From contig JBFWQM010000008.1 in NCBI GenBank assembly GCA_050249455.1, forward strand, positions 1-55,302: a stretch of 55,302 nt of DNA, written 5' to 3'. Origin of the DNA: JBFWQM01 sp050249455. GTDB taxonomy: Bacteria > Pseudomonadota > Alphaproteobacteria > MPNO01 > VGEU01. Of the stretch, positions 8,184 to 17,700 are shown one piece after another (the first letter of the stretch is position 1; each line of letters begins with the position of its first letter). Position numbers and translations under genes: made by a program. Under the pieces are notes generated by a model that searched no databases, was not told where the DNA came from, and worked only from the letters and a program-made list of their open reading frames with translations.

Positions 8184-10067
8184 ATGCCCAAGGCCCGCAA
8201 GCTCGTGGAGCAGGCCTGCTACGTCTGGCTCGTCGTCGGCGGGGTCCTGTGGGTGCTCGACGTGCCGCAGCGGCTGGGGTTGTCGCTGGTCGACCCCGAA
8301 TGGCTGGGCCCCTATCTGGGCGCCGCCGTGCTGGCGTGCTTCCTGCGCTACCCCTATGCGGGCGCGCTGCACTGGATCGGCGTGCCGATGGGCGTCCTCG
8401 GCCTCGCCGGATGGTGCTACATGGGCTTCCACCACGGCGTCTGGCTGATCGACATCGAGGGCGCCACGCCGGCCAAGGTGGTGCCCGGCGCGGTCGCCAT
8501 CGTCGTCCTGCTGGAGGCCGTGCGCAAGGCGTGCGGCCGGGCGATCGCGATCCTGGTCTGGGCGCTGCTGGCCTACGGGTTCGTCGGCCACCTGCTGCCG
8601 CCGCCGTTCGAATCGGCGAACCGGTCGGCCGAGCAGCTCGTCCTCTACGTCTACAACGACACCAACGGCGTGCCGGGGCTCGTGCTCGGCATCATCGCGA
8701 CCCTGGTGCTCGCCTTCATCCTGTTCGGCAAGCTGATGGAGCTGAGCGGCGCGACGCAGCTGTTCACCGACCTGTCGCTGGCCGGCATGGGGCACCGGCG
8801 CGGCGGGCCGGCGAAGGTCGCGATCGTCGCGTCGGCCTCGTTCGGGATGATCTCGGGCTCCACCGTCGGCAATATCATGAGCACCGGCGTGGTCACCATC
8901 CCGCTGATGAAGCGGTCGGGGTTCGCGCCGCACGAGGCGGCGGCGGTGGAGGCCGTGGCGTCGAACGGCGGCCAGCTCGCGCCGCCGGTGATGGGCGTGA
9001 CCGCGTTCCTGATCGCCGAGTTCCTGCAGATGGAATATGTCGACGTCGCCATCGCCGCGGCGGTGCCGGCGCTGTTCTACTTCATCTGCCTGTTCATCCA
9101 GGTCGACCTGATCGCGCTGCGGCGCGGGCTTCACGGCGTCGCGCGGTCGGACCTGCCGCGGGCGCTGCCGATCCTGCGCTCGGGCTGGATGCTGCTGCTG
9201 CCGGTGGGCGTGCTGCTCTATTTCCTGTTCTTCGCCGGCTTCACGCCCGCCATGGCCGCCGTCCTGTCGGCGGCGACGCTGTTCCTGATGTGGCTGGCGC
9301 GCCTGCGCCGCCTGCCCAACGGGCGCGAGTGGGCGGAGCTGATCTTCGGCTCCGGCGACAACATGCTGCCGCTGCTGCTGATCGGCGCCGCCGCCGGCGT
9401 GGTCATCGGCGTGATGAACCTGACCGGCCTCGGGTTCTCCATCTCGCTGGTGCTGAACGCGATCGGCGAGAGCCTGGGGCTGTTCGTGATGCTGGTCATC
9501 ACCGCGATGCTGGCGATCGTGCTCGGCATGGGCATGCCGACGGCGGCGGTCTATGTCGTGCTGTCGATCATCCTGGCGCCGGCGCTGGTCAAGTTCGGCA
9601 CGACGCCGCTGGCAGCGCACCTGTTCATCTTCTATTTCGGCATGCTGTCGTTCCTGACGCCGCCGGTGGCGGTGGCGAGCTATGTCGCCGCCGGGCTCGC
9701 CGGCGCCAACATGTGGCGCACCGGCTGGGTCGGGCTCAAGCTGTCGGTGATCGCCTACCTGCTGCCGTTCCTGTGGATCGTCAACCCGGCGCTGATCCTC
9801 GACGGCTCGACGCTGGCCATCGCGCTGGTGCTGGCGACAGTGCTGGGCGGCGTGCTGACGATCGGCCGCGGCCTGCAGATGGTCGGCCACGGCGCCGGCG
9901 AGACCGCGTTCGGACTGTTCCTGTGCGCCGCCGGCCTGTTGATCGGCACGGCGACCGTGTGGTGGGGCCCGGAAGCATGGCCCGGCTTCGTGCTGGGCGG
10001 CATGGGCGTCGCGTTCGCGTGGCTGGCGCCGAAATATGCCGAGGCGCGCGTCGCTTCGCCGCTCTAG
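8184..10067 (+). CDS. TRAP transporter fused permease (4TM + 12TM)
   Basis: This is an inner-membrane permease of 627 residues in which the small DctQ-like and large DctM-like subunits are fused, as is usual for TAXI-type TRAP systems. Many hydrophobic segments are visible along its length. The DctM-type core is recognised from GMISGSTVGNIMSTGVVTIP, EAVASNGGQLAPPVMG and LGMGMPTAAVYVVLSI, the family's conserved cation- and substrate-binding regions. It uses an ion gradient to import a substrate delivered by the binding protein encoded just upstream. The start is ATG 8184; GTG 8181 directly before it is equally possible. It ends 88 bases before the monooxygenase gene, which may use the imported compound. 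Confidence 0.92.
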   Translation: MPKARKLVEQACYVWLVVGGVLWVLDVPQRLGLSLVDPEWLGPYLGAAVLACFLRYPYAGALHWIGVPMGVLGLAGWCYMGFHHGVWLIDIEGATPAKVVPGAVAIVVLLEAVRKACGRAIAILVWALLAYGFVGHLLPPPFESANRSAEQLVLYVYNDTNGVPGLVLGIIATLVLAFILFGKLMELSGATQLFTDLSLAGMGHRRGGPAKVAIVASASFGMISGSTVGNIMSTGVVTIPLMKRSGFAPHEAAAVEAVASNGGQLAPPVMGVTAFLIAEFLQMEYVDVAIAAAVPALFYFICLFIQVDLIALRRGLHGVARSDLPRALPILRSGWMLLLPVGVLLYFLFFAGFTPAMAAVLSAATLFLMWLARLRRLPNGREWAELIFGSGDNMLPLLLIGAAAGVVIGVMNLTGLGFSISLVLNAIGESLGLFVMLVITAMLAIVLGMGMPTAAVYVVLSIILAPALVKFGTTPLAAHLFIFYFGMLSFLTPPVAVASYVAAGLAGANMWRTGWVGLKLSVIAYLLPFLWIVNPALILDGSTLAIALVLATVLGGVLTIGRGLQMVGHGAGETAFGLFLCAAGLLIGTATVWWGPEAWPGFVLGGMGVAFAWLAPKYAEARVASPL

Positions 10068-10081
10068 CGGAAATTCCCGAT

Positions 10082-10101
10082 CGAACGTTCGGGTGTAGAA
10101 T
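10082..10101 (+). promoter_or_regulatory. Palindrome and -10-like box before monooxygenase gene
   Basis: The perfect palindrome CGAACGTTCG (10082-10091) is followed by TAGAAT (10096-10101), a 5-of-6 match to a -10 box, 55 bases before the monooxygenase start. No good -35 box is seen. The palindrome sits where a repressor could block RNA polymerase. This is a weak prediction from position and symmetry only. Confidence 0.35.
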
Positions 10102-10155
10102 GAGCGCGCCGTGTCGCGGCGATGGCGTGTGCGTCTGGCGAGAGAGAGGGACGCG

Positions 10156-11481
10156 ATGGCTGGCTCGACGGTGCAGATGAAGCTCGGCATGTTCTACTGG
10201 CCGTGCGGACACCACATGGCGGCGTGGCGCCATCCCGACGGCGTCGCCGATTCCGGCAGCAACCTGCCCCACCTGATCGAGATCGCGAAGCTGGCCGAGC
10301 AGGGCCTGTTCGACATGTTCTTCATGGCCGATTCGGTGTCGTTCTGGCGCGGCCACCTGGACGCGATGACGCGCGATTCCTACGGCACGTGGATCGAGCC
10401 CTTCACCCTGATGTGCGCGCTGTCGCAGCACACGAAGCACCTCGGGCTGGTGTGCACGTCGACCTCGACCTACGACCAGCCCTACCTCCTGGCGCGCCGC
10501 TTCGCCTCGCTCGACCTCATCAGCGGCGGGCGGGCGGGGTGGAACCTGGTCACCTCGGCCAACAAGCTGGAGGCCGACAGCTTCGGCCGCGACGAGCACA
10601 TGGAGAAGGCGGAGCGCTATCGCCGCGGCCGCGAGTTCGCCCACGTCGTGCGCGGGCTGTGGAACTCGTGGGCCGACGGCGCCTTCGTGCAGGACAAGGA
10701 ATCCGGGCTCTATCTCGACAAGTCGAAGATCGACATCCTGGAGCACAGGGGCACGCATTTCCGCGTGCGCGGGCCGCTCAACGTGCCGCCGTCGCCGCAG
10801 GGCGAGCCGGTGATGGTGCAGGCCGGCGCGTCCGACGACGGACGCGAGCTCGCCGCCGAGACGGCCGAGGTGATCTTCGGCGCGCAGCAGACCCTCGAGG
10901 GAGCGCAGGAGTTCTACGCCGACGTGAAGGGCCGCATGGCGCGCTATGGCCGCGCGCCCGACAGCCTGAAGATCATGCCCGGCCTGCTGGTCTGCGTCGG
11001 GCGCACGCATGCGGAGGCGGCGGCGAAGTACGAGCAGCTGCAGGACCTGATCGACCCGCAGGCGGGGATGCAGCTGCTGTCGCGCCGGCTCGACCTCGAC
11101 CTCACCGGCTATCCGGTCGACGGGCCGCTGCCCGAGCTGCCGCCGAACAAGTACGTGTCGTCGCGCGCCCAGCTGTTCGCCGAGATCGGCCGGCGCGAGA
11201 ACCTGACCATCCGCGACCTCTACCGCCGCGTCGCCGGCGCGCGCGGCCACATGGAGGTGATCGGCTCCGTGACCGAGGTGGTCGACATGATGGAGGCGTG
11301 GGTGCGCGGCAAGGCGTGCGACGGCTTCAACATCATGCCGCCGGTGTTCCCCGGCAGCCTGGTCGAGTTCAACCGGCTGGTGGTGCCGGAGCTGCAGCGC
11401 CGCGGCCTGTACCGCACCGCCTACGAGGGCACGACGTTGCGCGCCAACCTCGGCATCACCCGCCCGCGCTGGCCCACCGTC
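10156..11481 (+). CDS. FMN-dependent monooxygenase, NtaA/SnaA/DszA family (3' end in gap)
   Basis: This is a luciferase-like flavin monooxygenase which uses FMNH2 from a partner reductase to oxygenate small molecules such as nitrilotriacetate, EDTA or sulfones. Family signatures are LAEQGLFDMFFMADS near residue 50, HLGLVCTSTSTYDQPYLLARRFASLDLISGGRAGWN (shown here in parts: GLVCTSTSTYDQPYLLARRF and SLDLISGGRAGWNLVTS) near residue 100, and MVQAGASDDGRELAAETAEV. About 442 residues are present before the run of N, close to the family's usual 440-460, so only a short tail is missing. The ATG at 10156 follows GAGAGAGGGA. It lies after the TAXI TRAP genes on the same strand, consistent with catabolism of an imported substrate. 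No flavin reductase gene is seen nearby. Confidence 0.88.
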
Positions 11482-11581
11482 NNNNNNNNNNNNNNNNNNN
11501 NNNNNNNNNNNNNNNNNNNNNNNNNNNNNNNNNNNNNNNNNNNNNNNNNNNNNNNNNNNNNNNNNNNNNNNNNNNNNNNNN
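11482..11581. other. Assembly gap of 100 N
   Basis: Exactly 100 undetermined bases, the usual placeholder for a scaffold gap of unknown real size. It hides the end of the monooxygenase gene and half of the palindromic repeat that follows. Genes could be missing here. Confidence 0.98.
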
Positions 11582-11635
11582 ATGGGGGGAGAGGGAGGGG
11601 ACCCGTTGCGACAGCAACGGGGAGGGTGAGGTGGG
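11582..11635. repeat. Intergenic palindromic repeat, CCCACCTCAC family, partial copy
   Basis: This is the right half of the repeat, ending GGGTGAGGTGGG. On the other strand it matches the left half of the copy at 39012-39104 almost base for base, including CCGTTGCTG and CAACGGGTCCCCTCCCTCTC. The other half is lost in the assembly gap. Confidence 0.8.
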
Positions 11636-11689
11636 CGGCCTCGTCGCCAGACGCGCCAACGCTTCGCGTCGCCGGTAGGTACGCTGCCC

Positions 11690-12976
11690 CTACCGCTCGC
11701 GGAAAGCCTCGTGGCGGAGCTTGAGGACCGGGGTGATCAGGTAGCGCAGGACCGACTTGGTGCCGGTGTGCACGTCGACGATCGCCTGCATGCCGGCGGA
11801 GATCGGGAACTGGCCGGGAGCGTCGCCGAGATAGCCCTTGTCGGTCTCCACGATCAGGCGGAAATAGGTGCCCTTGTCGCGGTCCACCGTGGAGTCGGGC
11901 GCCACGGCGGTGACCATGCCGTCGAGGCCGCCGTATCGGGTGAACTCGTAGGTCGAGATCTTGACCACCGCGGGCTGGCCGGCGCGCACGTAGCCGACGT
12001 CGGTCGGGTTCAGCCGCGCCTCGATCACCAGCTGGTCCTGTGACGGCACGATCTCCATGATCGGGTCGCCCGGGCGCACGACGCCGCCTATGGTGTTGAA
12101 GCGCAGCCGCTTGACCACGCCGTCGATCGGGCTGCGGACCTCGGTGCGCCGCACCTGGTCGGCCGCCTTGGCGAGGATCTCTCGCTGGCGCGCCAGCGAG
12201 AGCTCGACCTGCCCGAGCTCCTCCACCGCGGTGCGGCGGAACTTCAGCGCTTCCTCGCGCTCGCGCTCCACCGCCTCCGCGAGCGCGCCGCGGGCGCGCG
12301 GGATCGCCTCGGCGAGCTGGCCAAGCGTGCCCTGCAGGCCCTCCAGCTCGGCCGCAAGCTTGAGGTGCTCCATCTTCGGCACGAGGTCCTGCGCCAGGAG
12401 ATCCTTCGACATGCCGAACCGCTGCTCGGCCAGCCGCAGGTTGGCGGCGCTGGCGCGCTGGCGCGATTCAAGCTCGCGCACCTCGAGCTCGCGCTGGCGG
12501 GTCTGGCTCTTCAGCACCGACAGCGTGCTCGCCTGCTGGCGCGCGCGGCCGTCATAGGCGTCCGTCTCGGTACGCGCGAGGTCGGGATAGCGCTCCTTCA
12601 GCGCCGCCGGCGGCTCGAACGGCTGGCCCGACGCCTCGGCCTGCAGCCGGGCGCGGCGCAGGGTCAGGCCGTCGATCTGCACCAGGATCTCGTCGCGGCC
12701 GGGCGCGACGGTGCCGAGGTCGAGCTGCACCAGCCGGTCGCCGGCCTTGACGGCCTGGCCCTCGGCGATGTCGATCGCCGCGATGATGCCGCCTTCGAGG
12801 TGCTGGATGACCTTGACCTGACCTTCGGGCACCACCTCGCCGGCGGCGGTCGCCACCTCGTCGAACTCCGCATAGTGCGCCCAGACCAGGCCGGTGACGA
12901 CCAGCAGGACGACCATCCACGCCGCCGACTGGCCGCGCGGCAGCGCGGTGCGCTTCAGCTCGTCGAGCGCGCTCAC
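11690..12976 (-). CDS. Type I secretion membrane fusion protein, HlyD family
   Basis: This is the periplasmic adaptor that links an ABC exporter to a TolC-like outer membrane channel. One membrane helix lies near the N-terminus (WMVVLLVVTGLVWAHYAEF, residues 20-38). A lipoyl-like half follows (GEVVPEGQVKVIQHLEGGII), then a long coiled coil (about residues 115-270, rich in Arg, Glu and Ala) and the second lipoyl/beta-barrel part with RTEVRSPIDGVVKRL and NPTDVGYVRAGQPAVVKI. The length of 428 residues is typical. The GTG start at 12976 overlaps the stop of the ABC gene as GTGA, so the two are translationally coupled. It serves the RTX protein encoded upstream. The TolC partner is not in the operon; a candidate lies at 29347-30666. 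Confidence 0.93.
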   Translation of the reverse strand: MSALDELKRTALPRGQSAAWMVVLLVVTGLVWAHYAEFDEVATAAGEVVPEGQVKVIQHLEGGIIAAIDIAEGQAVKAGDRLVQLDLGTVAPGRDEILVQIDGLTLRRARLQAEASGQPFEPPAALKERYPDLARTETDAYDGRARQQASTLSVLKSQTRQRELEVRELESRQRASAANLRLAEQRFGMSKDLLAQDLVPKMEHLKLAAELEGLQGTLGQLAEAIPRARGALAEAVEREREEALKFRRTAVEELGQVELSLARQREILAKAADQVRRTEVRSPIDGVVKRLRFNTIGGVVRPGDPIMEIVPSQDQLVIEARLNPTDVGYVRAGQPAVVKISTYEFTRYGGLDGMVTAVAPDSTVDRDKGTYFRLIVETDKGYLGDAPGQFPISAGMQAIVDVHTGTKSVLRYLITPVLKLRHEAFRER

Positions 12977-14700
12977 GCCGTGCGCTCCAGCGGCGGGCGG
13001 TGCGGGCCGCCGGAGAACAGCCGCGGCATGATCTCCGGCGCGGCGCCGGCCATGACGATGCGGCCGCGGTCCAGCACCACGATGTTGTTGCACGCCGACA
13101 GCAGGATCGGGCTGTGGGTGACGACCAGCACGTTGCGCTCGCGCGCAAGGCCGGCCAGCACGTTGCGCAGCCCCTCCTCCGCCTCGCGGTCGAGGCTCGC
13201 GGTCGGCTCGTCAAGCAGCAGCACCGGCGGGTCGCACAGCAGCGCGCGCGCGATCGCGATGCGCTGGCGCTGGCCGGCCGACAGCCGGCCGCCGCCCTCG
13301 CCAACCGCGGTCGCGTAGCCGTCGGGGAAATCGACGATGAACTCGTCGGCGCCGGCGGCGCGCGCGGCGGCCAGGATCGCGGCATCATCGGCGTCGGGAT
13401 GGCCGATCGCGATGTTGTCGCGGATCGAGGCGGCAAAGAGGAACGTCTCCTGCGGCACGTAGCCGATCCAGCGCGCCAGCTCGCCGCGGCTGAACTGCGC
13501 CACGTCGGCGCCGTCGAGCAGCACGCGGCCTTCCGCCGGGCGGTAGAGGCCCTGGATCAGCTTCAGGAGCGTGGTCTTGCCCGAGCCGTTGCGCCCGACC
13601 AGCGCGTGCAGCGCGCCCGGCTTCACCGTCAGGCGCAGGCCGTCGATCACCGGCGCCGCCTCCGGCGCGAAGCGGAACACGACGCGGTCGAGCGCGATCT
13701 CGCCCTTGGGCCGCTCGCGCGAAACCGCGGACTCGCGCCGCTCCTCCGCCTCCGGGAACAGGTCGTCGAGCCGTTCGGCCGACTGGCGATAGCCGGCCAG
13801 CGACCGCCAGGCGCCGACCAGCTGGTTGAGCGGTCCGATCACCCGCGTGCTCAGCATGTTGGCCGCGATCAGCGCGCCGATGGTGAGCGACTGGTCGAGG
13901 ATCGCCAGCGCGCCGACCGCGGTGAGCGACACCGTCGTCAGCACCGCCAGCGTGGCGCCGGCGTTGGCGAACGCGTTGGCGCGGCCGCCGCGGCTGAGCG
14001 ACTGGCGGATCACCGCGGCGTGGCTGTCCTCCCACCGCGGGCGCAGCGTGTCGGCCAGCGCCAGCGCCTTCACCGTGTTGCGGCCGGCGATCAGCTCGGC
14101 GACCAGACCGTCGCGCGCCAGCCCGGCATCGCGCTCGGCCCGGCTGGCCGACTGCACCGCACGCGAGGACCACCACGCCAGGGTGCAGAACAGCGCCAGC
14201 GCCGCCAGCATCACCCACACGATCGGCTGGGCGATCAGGAAGATCAGGCCGATGGCGAGGATCACGAACGGCACGTCGACCAGCAGCACCGCGTTGGGGC
14301 CACCGACCATGTCGCGCACCCGTTCGACGTCGCGGAACACGACCTGCCAGTAGGCCTGCGGCCGGGTCTCCAGCGCGCGAAGCGGCAGCGCAGCGAGCTT
14401 GTCGAACAGCCGGCGGCCGAGGTCGACGTCGATCTCCAGCGCGACCCGCTGCATCAGCCGCGCACGCGCCTGGCGCACGATGAAGTCGAAGGCAAGCACC
14501 GCGGCCATGCCGATGACGAGGCCCTGCAGGGTGGTCAGGCCGGCGTGGAACACGACCCGGTCGTAGACCTGCAGCACGAACACCGGCGCCGCCAGCGCGA
14601 GCAGGTTTATCACCAGCGAGAACGCCAGCAGGTTGGCGAACCGCGGCCACAGCGGCCGCAGCGCCTGGCGCAGCCAGCTTCGCGATGAACCGTTCGCCAT
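12973..14700 (-). CDS. Type I secretion ABC transporter, permease/ATPase
   Basis: This inner-membrane exporter of 575 residues has an N-terminal ABC transmembrane domain (about 20-300) with several helices, followed by a nucleotide-binding domain. Walker A is GRNGSGKT (369-376), the signature is LSAGQ (473-477), Walker B is VLLLDE (493-498) and the switch histidine is in VVTHS. There is no N-terminal C39 peptidase domain, so it resembles PrtD/LapB-type exporters, which move proteins with an uncleaved C-terminal signal. It starts 23 bases after the giant RTX gene and overlaps the HlyD gene by 4 bases. All three are therefore probably one transcript, and the RTX protein is its likely cargo. Confidence 0.93.
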   Translation of the reverse strand: MANGSSRSWLRQALRPLWPRFANLLAFSLVINLLALAAPVFVLQVYDRVVFHAGLTTLQGLVIGMAAVLAFDFIVRQARARLMQRVALEIDVDLGRRLFDKLAALPLRALETRPQAYWQVVFRDVERVRDMVGGPNAVLLVDVPFVILAIGLIFLIAQPIVWVMLAALALFCTLAWWSSRAVQSASRAERDAGLARDGLVAELIAGRNTVKALALADTLRPRWEDSHAAVIRQSLSRGGRANAFANAGATLAVLTTVSLTAVGALAILDQSLTIGALIAANMLSTRVIGPLNQLVGAWRSLAGYRQSAERLDDLFPEAEERRESAVSRERPKGEIALDRVVFRFAPEAAPVIDGLRLTVKPGALHALVGRNGSGKTTLLKLIQGLYRPAEGRVLLDGADVAQFSRGELARWIGYVPQETFLFAASIRDNIAIGHPDADDAAILAAARAAGADEFIVDFPDGYATAVGEGGGRLSAGQRQRIAIARALLCDPPVLLLDEPTASLDREAEEGLRNVLAGLARERNVLVVTHSPILLSACNNIVVLDRGRIVMAGAAPEIMPRLFSGGPHRPPLERTA

Positions 14701-14723
14701 GCCGGCGCCCCGCCTGCCCCGCC

Positions 14724-17700
14724 TCAGGACGTGATGACGATCTGGACGTCGTCCTTCGTGACGACGACGCCGGGATCGACGGTGGCGACGATGGTGTAGC
14801 CTTCGCCCTTGCCGTTGGCGTCGAAGTAGAGGGTCGAATCCGCCTTGGAGTAGATCAGCGTCGGCGCGCCGGCATCGAAGTTGGCGTTGCCGCCGGCGGC
14901 GGTCCCGTCATACGGCCCGTCGATGATCGAGAAGTTGATGCCTTCCTGCGTCGGCACCTGGAACAGGCCGAAATTGTCGCCGAACAGGCTGATCTTGTCC
15001 TCGCCCGGCGCGAAGTCGGTGATGACGTCGCCCGCGGCGGTGCCGCCGTTCGACGCGACCGTGGCCGCTTCCCCGGGGCTGCGCCAGTGGTAGGTGTCGG
15101 CGCCGGGGCCGCCGGTGAGCGCGTCGGCGCCGGCGCCGCCCTGCAGGAAGTCATTGCCGCTGCCGCCGGCCAGGGTGTCGTTCGCCGCGCCGGCGATCAC
15201 GCTGTCGTTGCCGCCGCCGCCGTTCCAGTCGAGCGCGACGTTCGCCGTGTTCGACACCAAATCGTCGTCGCCGTCGCCGGAGTCGATCTTGACGATCTCC
15301 ACCGCGCTGAGCAGCAGGGTTTCGCCGTTCATCGCCAGGGATGCGAAGCCGCCGCCCGCGTCCGACAAGGTGATGACGTTGCCGCCGCTGCCGAGCGTCG
15401 CCAGCAGCGTGTCGGTGCCGGCGCCGCCGTCGACCTGGTCGTTGCCGTCGCCGGGCTGCCAGACGATGGTGTCGTCGCCGCCGAGCGCGAAGATGTTGTC
15501 GTTGCCGCCGGCACCGGTCAGCACGTTGGCGCCGTTGTTGCCGAAGATCACGTTCTCCTGGCCGTTGCCGGTGCCGTCGATGTCCTGGCCTCCGGTCAGC
15601 ACCAGCACCTCGACGTTGTCGGGCAACGTGAAGTCGACCGAGCTCTCGACCACGTCGAGGCCCTCGTCCGCGTTCTCGACCACCGTGTCGCCGGGATCGT
15701 CGACCTCGTAGGTGTCGTTGCCTTCGCCGCCGATCAGCGCGTCTGCGCCGAGGCCGCCGATCAGCGTGTCGTTGCCGGCGCCGCCCGCCAGCACGTTGTC
15801 GCCGTCGTTGCCGACGATGACGTTGTCGAGCTCGTTGCCGGTGCCGTCGATGTCCTGGTTGCCCGCCAGCGTCAGGTTCTCGACATTGGCCGACAGGGTG
15901 ACGCTGGCGCTGCCGATCACCTTGTCGACGCCTTCGTTCGGCTCTTCCACGATGGTGTCGCCGGGGTCGTCGACATAATAGGTGTCGTTGCCGGGGCCGC
16001 CGGCCATGACGTCGGCGCCGGGGCCGCCGTCGATCACGTCGTCGCCGGCGCCGCCGATCAAGGTGTCGTTGCCGATGCCGCCGAACACCGTCACCGGCCC
16101 GGTGGCGGCGCTGGCGTCGAACGTGTCGTTGCCCGACCCGGTGTCGATCAGGAGCTGCGGCGCGCCGCCGGCCGAGAGGTCGCCGATGGTGACGACGTCG
16201 TCGCCGGCGCCCGCGGTCACCGATATCAGCAGCGTCTCGGCGTTGGAGATGAGGATCTCGCCGCCCAGCGCACCGGCCAAGGTGACCACCGTCTGGCCGC
16301 CGACGTCCTTGATCGACACCAGGTCGGCGCCTTCGCTGGCGTTGACCTGCACCGTGTCCTGGCCGGCGCCGGTATCGATCAGGTCGCTGCCGTCGCCGGC
16401 GTTCCACGTCACCAGGTCGTCGCCGGAGCCGGTGAAGATCACGTCGTCGCCGGCGCCGCCGGCCACGACGTAGTCGAGCCCGCTGCCGGCCGCGGCCACC
16501 GTGTCGTTGCCGCCGCCGCCGACGAAGGTCACGGTGCCGCCGCCGAAGGCGCCGTCCACGAACAGCGAGTCGTCGCCGTCGCCGGCGACGATGGTGATGT
16601 TCTCCACCGAATCGAGCGTGATGACGGCCGGGTTCGGCCCGTCGATCAGGAGGACCGGCGGGATCGATTCGCCCGACAGGGTGTAGGTGGTGCCCCCGGT
16701 CGGGTTGCCGTCCACGATCAGCGTGTCGTCGCCGCCGTCGCCAGCCACCGTGTCGTTGCCGTCGCCATCGTTCCACTGGATGACGTCGTCGCCGCCTTCG
16801 CCGAGGATCGAATCGTCGCCGGCGCCGCCGATCAGCGTGTCGTCGCCGTCGGAGCCGAGCAGCGTGTCATTGCCGGCGCCGCCGACCAGGACGTCGGGGT
16901 CGGGCGTGCCGACGATGACCTCGTCGGCCGGCGTCACGGTGATGTTGACGACGCCGGTGGCGAAGCCGCCCTTGCCGTCGGAGATCGTGTAGGTGAACGA
17001 GTCCGGGCCGCTGTAGCCTTCGTCCGGCACGTAGGACAGGAAGCCGCCGTCGGTCAGCGACAGCGCGCCGTGCGCCGGATCGGTGAAGCTCTCGAACAGG
17101 ACCGCGTCGCCGTCGGCGTCGAGGTCGTTGGCGAGCAGCGTGTCGAGGAAGATCTCGCCCGATTGATCCTGGATCACGGTGACCGCATCGGCGACCGCGA
17201 CCGGCGGGGTGTTGGGCGGCGCGACCGGCGTCACGGTGATCGACACCGTGGCGGTTGCGGTGCCGCCCTGGCCGTCGGAGAGGGTGTAGGTGAACGCATC
17301 GCCGCCGGCGAAGCCCGGGTTCGGCGTGTATGTGAAGGTGCCGTTGCCGTTGGCGACCAACGAGCCGTTGGCCGGCTGGGAGGTCGCGATGATCGCGAGC
17401 GTGCCGCCGTCCGGATCGCTGTCGTTGGCAAGCAGGACCGCCGACGAAATCAGCAGCGGCGTGCCCTGCGGCGTGGTCGCCGAATCGCCGCCGGCGGTCG
17501 GCGCCTCGTTGGCGCCGCCGACGGCGATGGTGACGCCGCCGCTCGCCGTGCCGCCCTTGCCGTCCGACACGGTGTAGGTGAAGAAGTCGGGGCCGCTGAA
17601 GTTGGGATCCGGCGTGTAGGTGAACGTGCCGTCGCCGTTGTCCGCCAGCGTGCCGTTGACCGGCTGGCCGAACCCGATGATCGCGAGCGCATCGCCGTCG

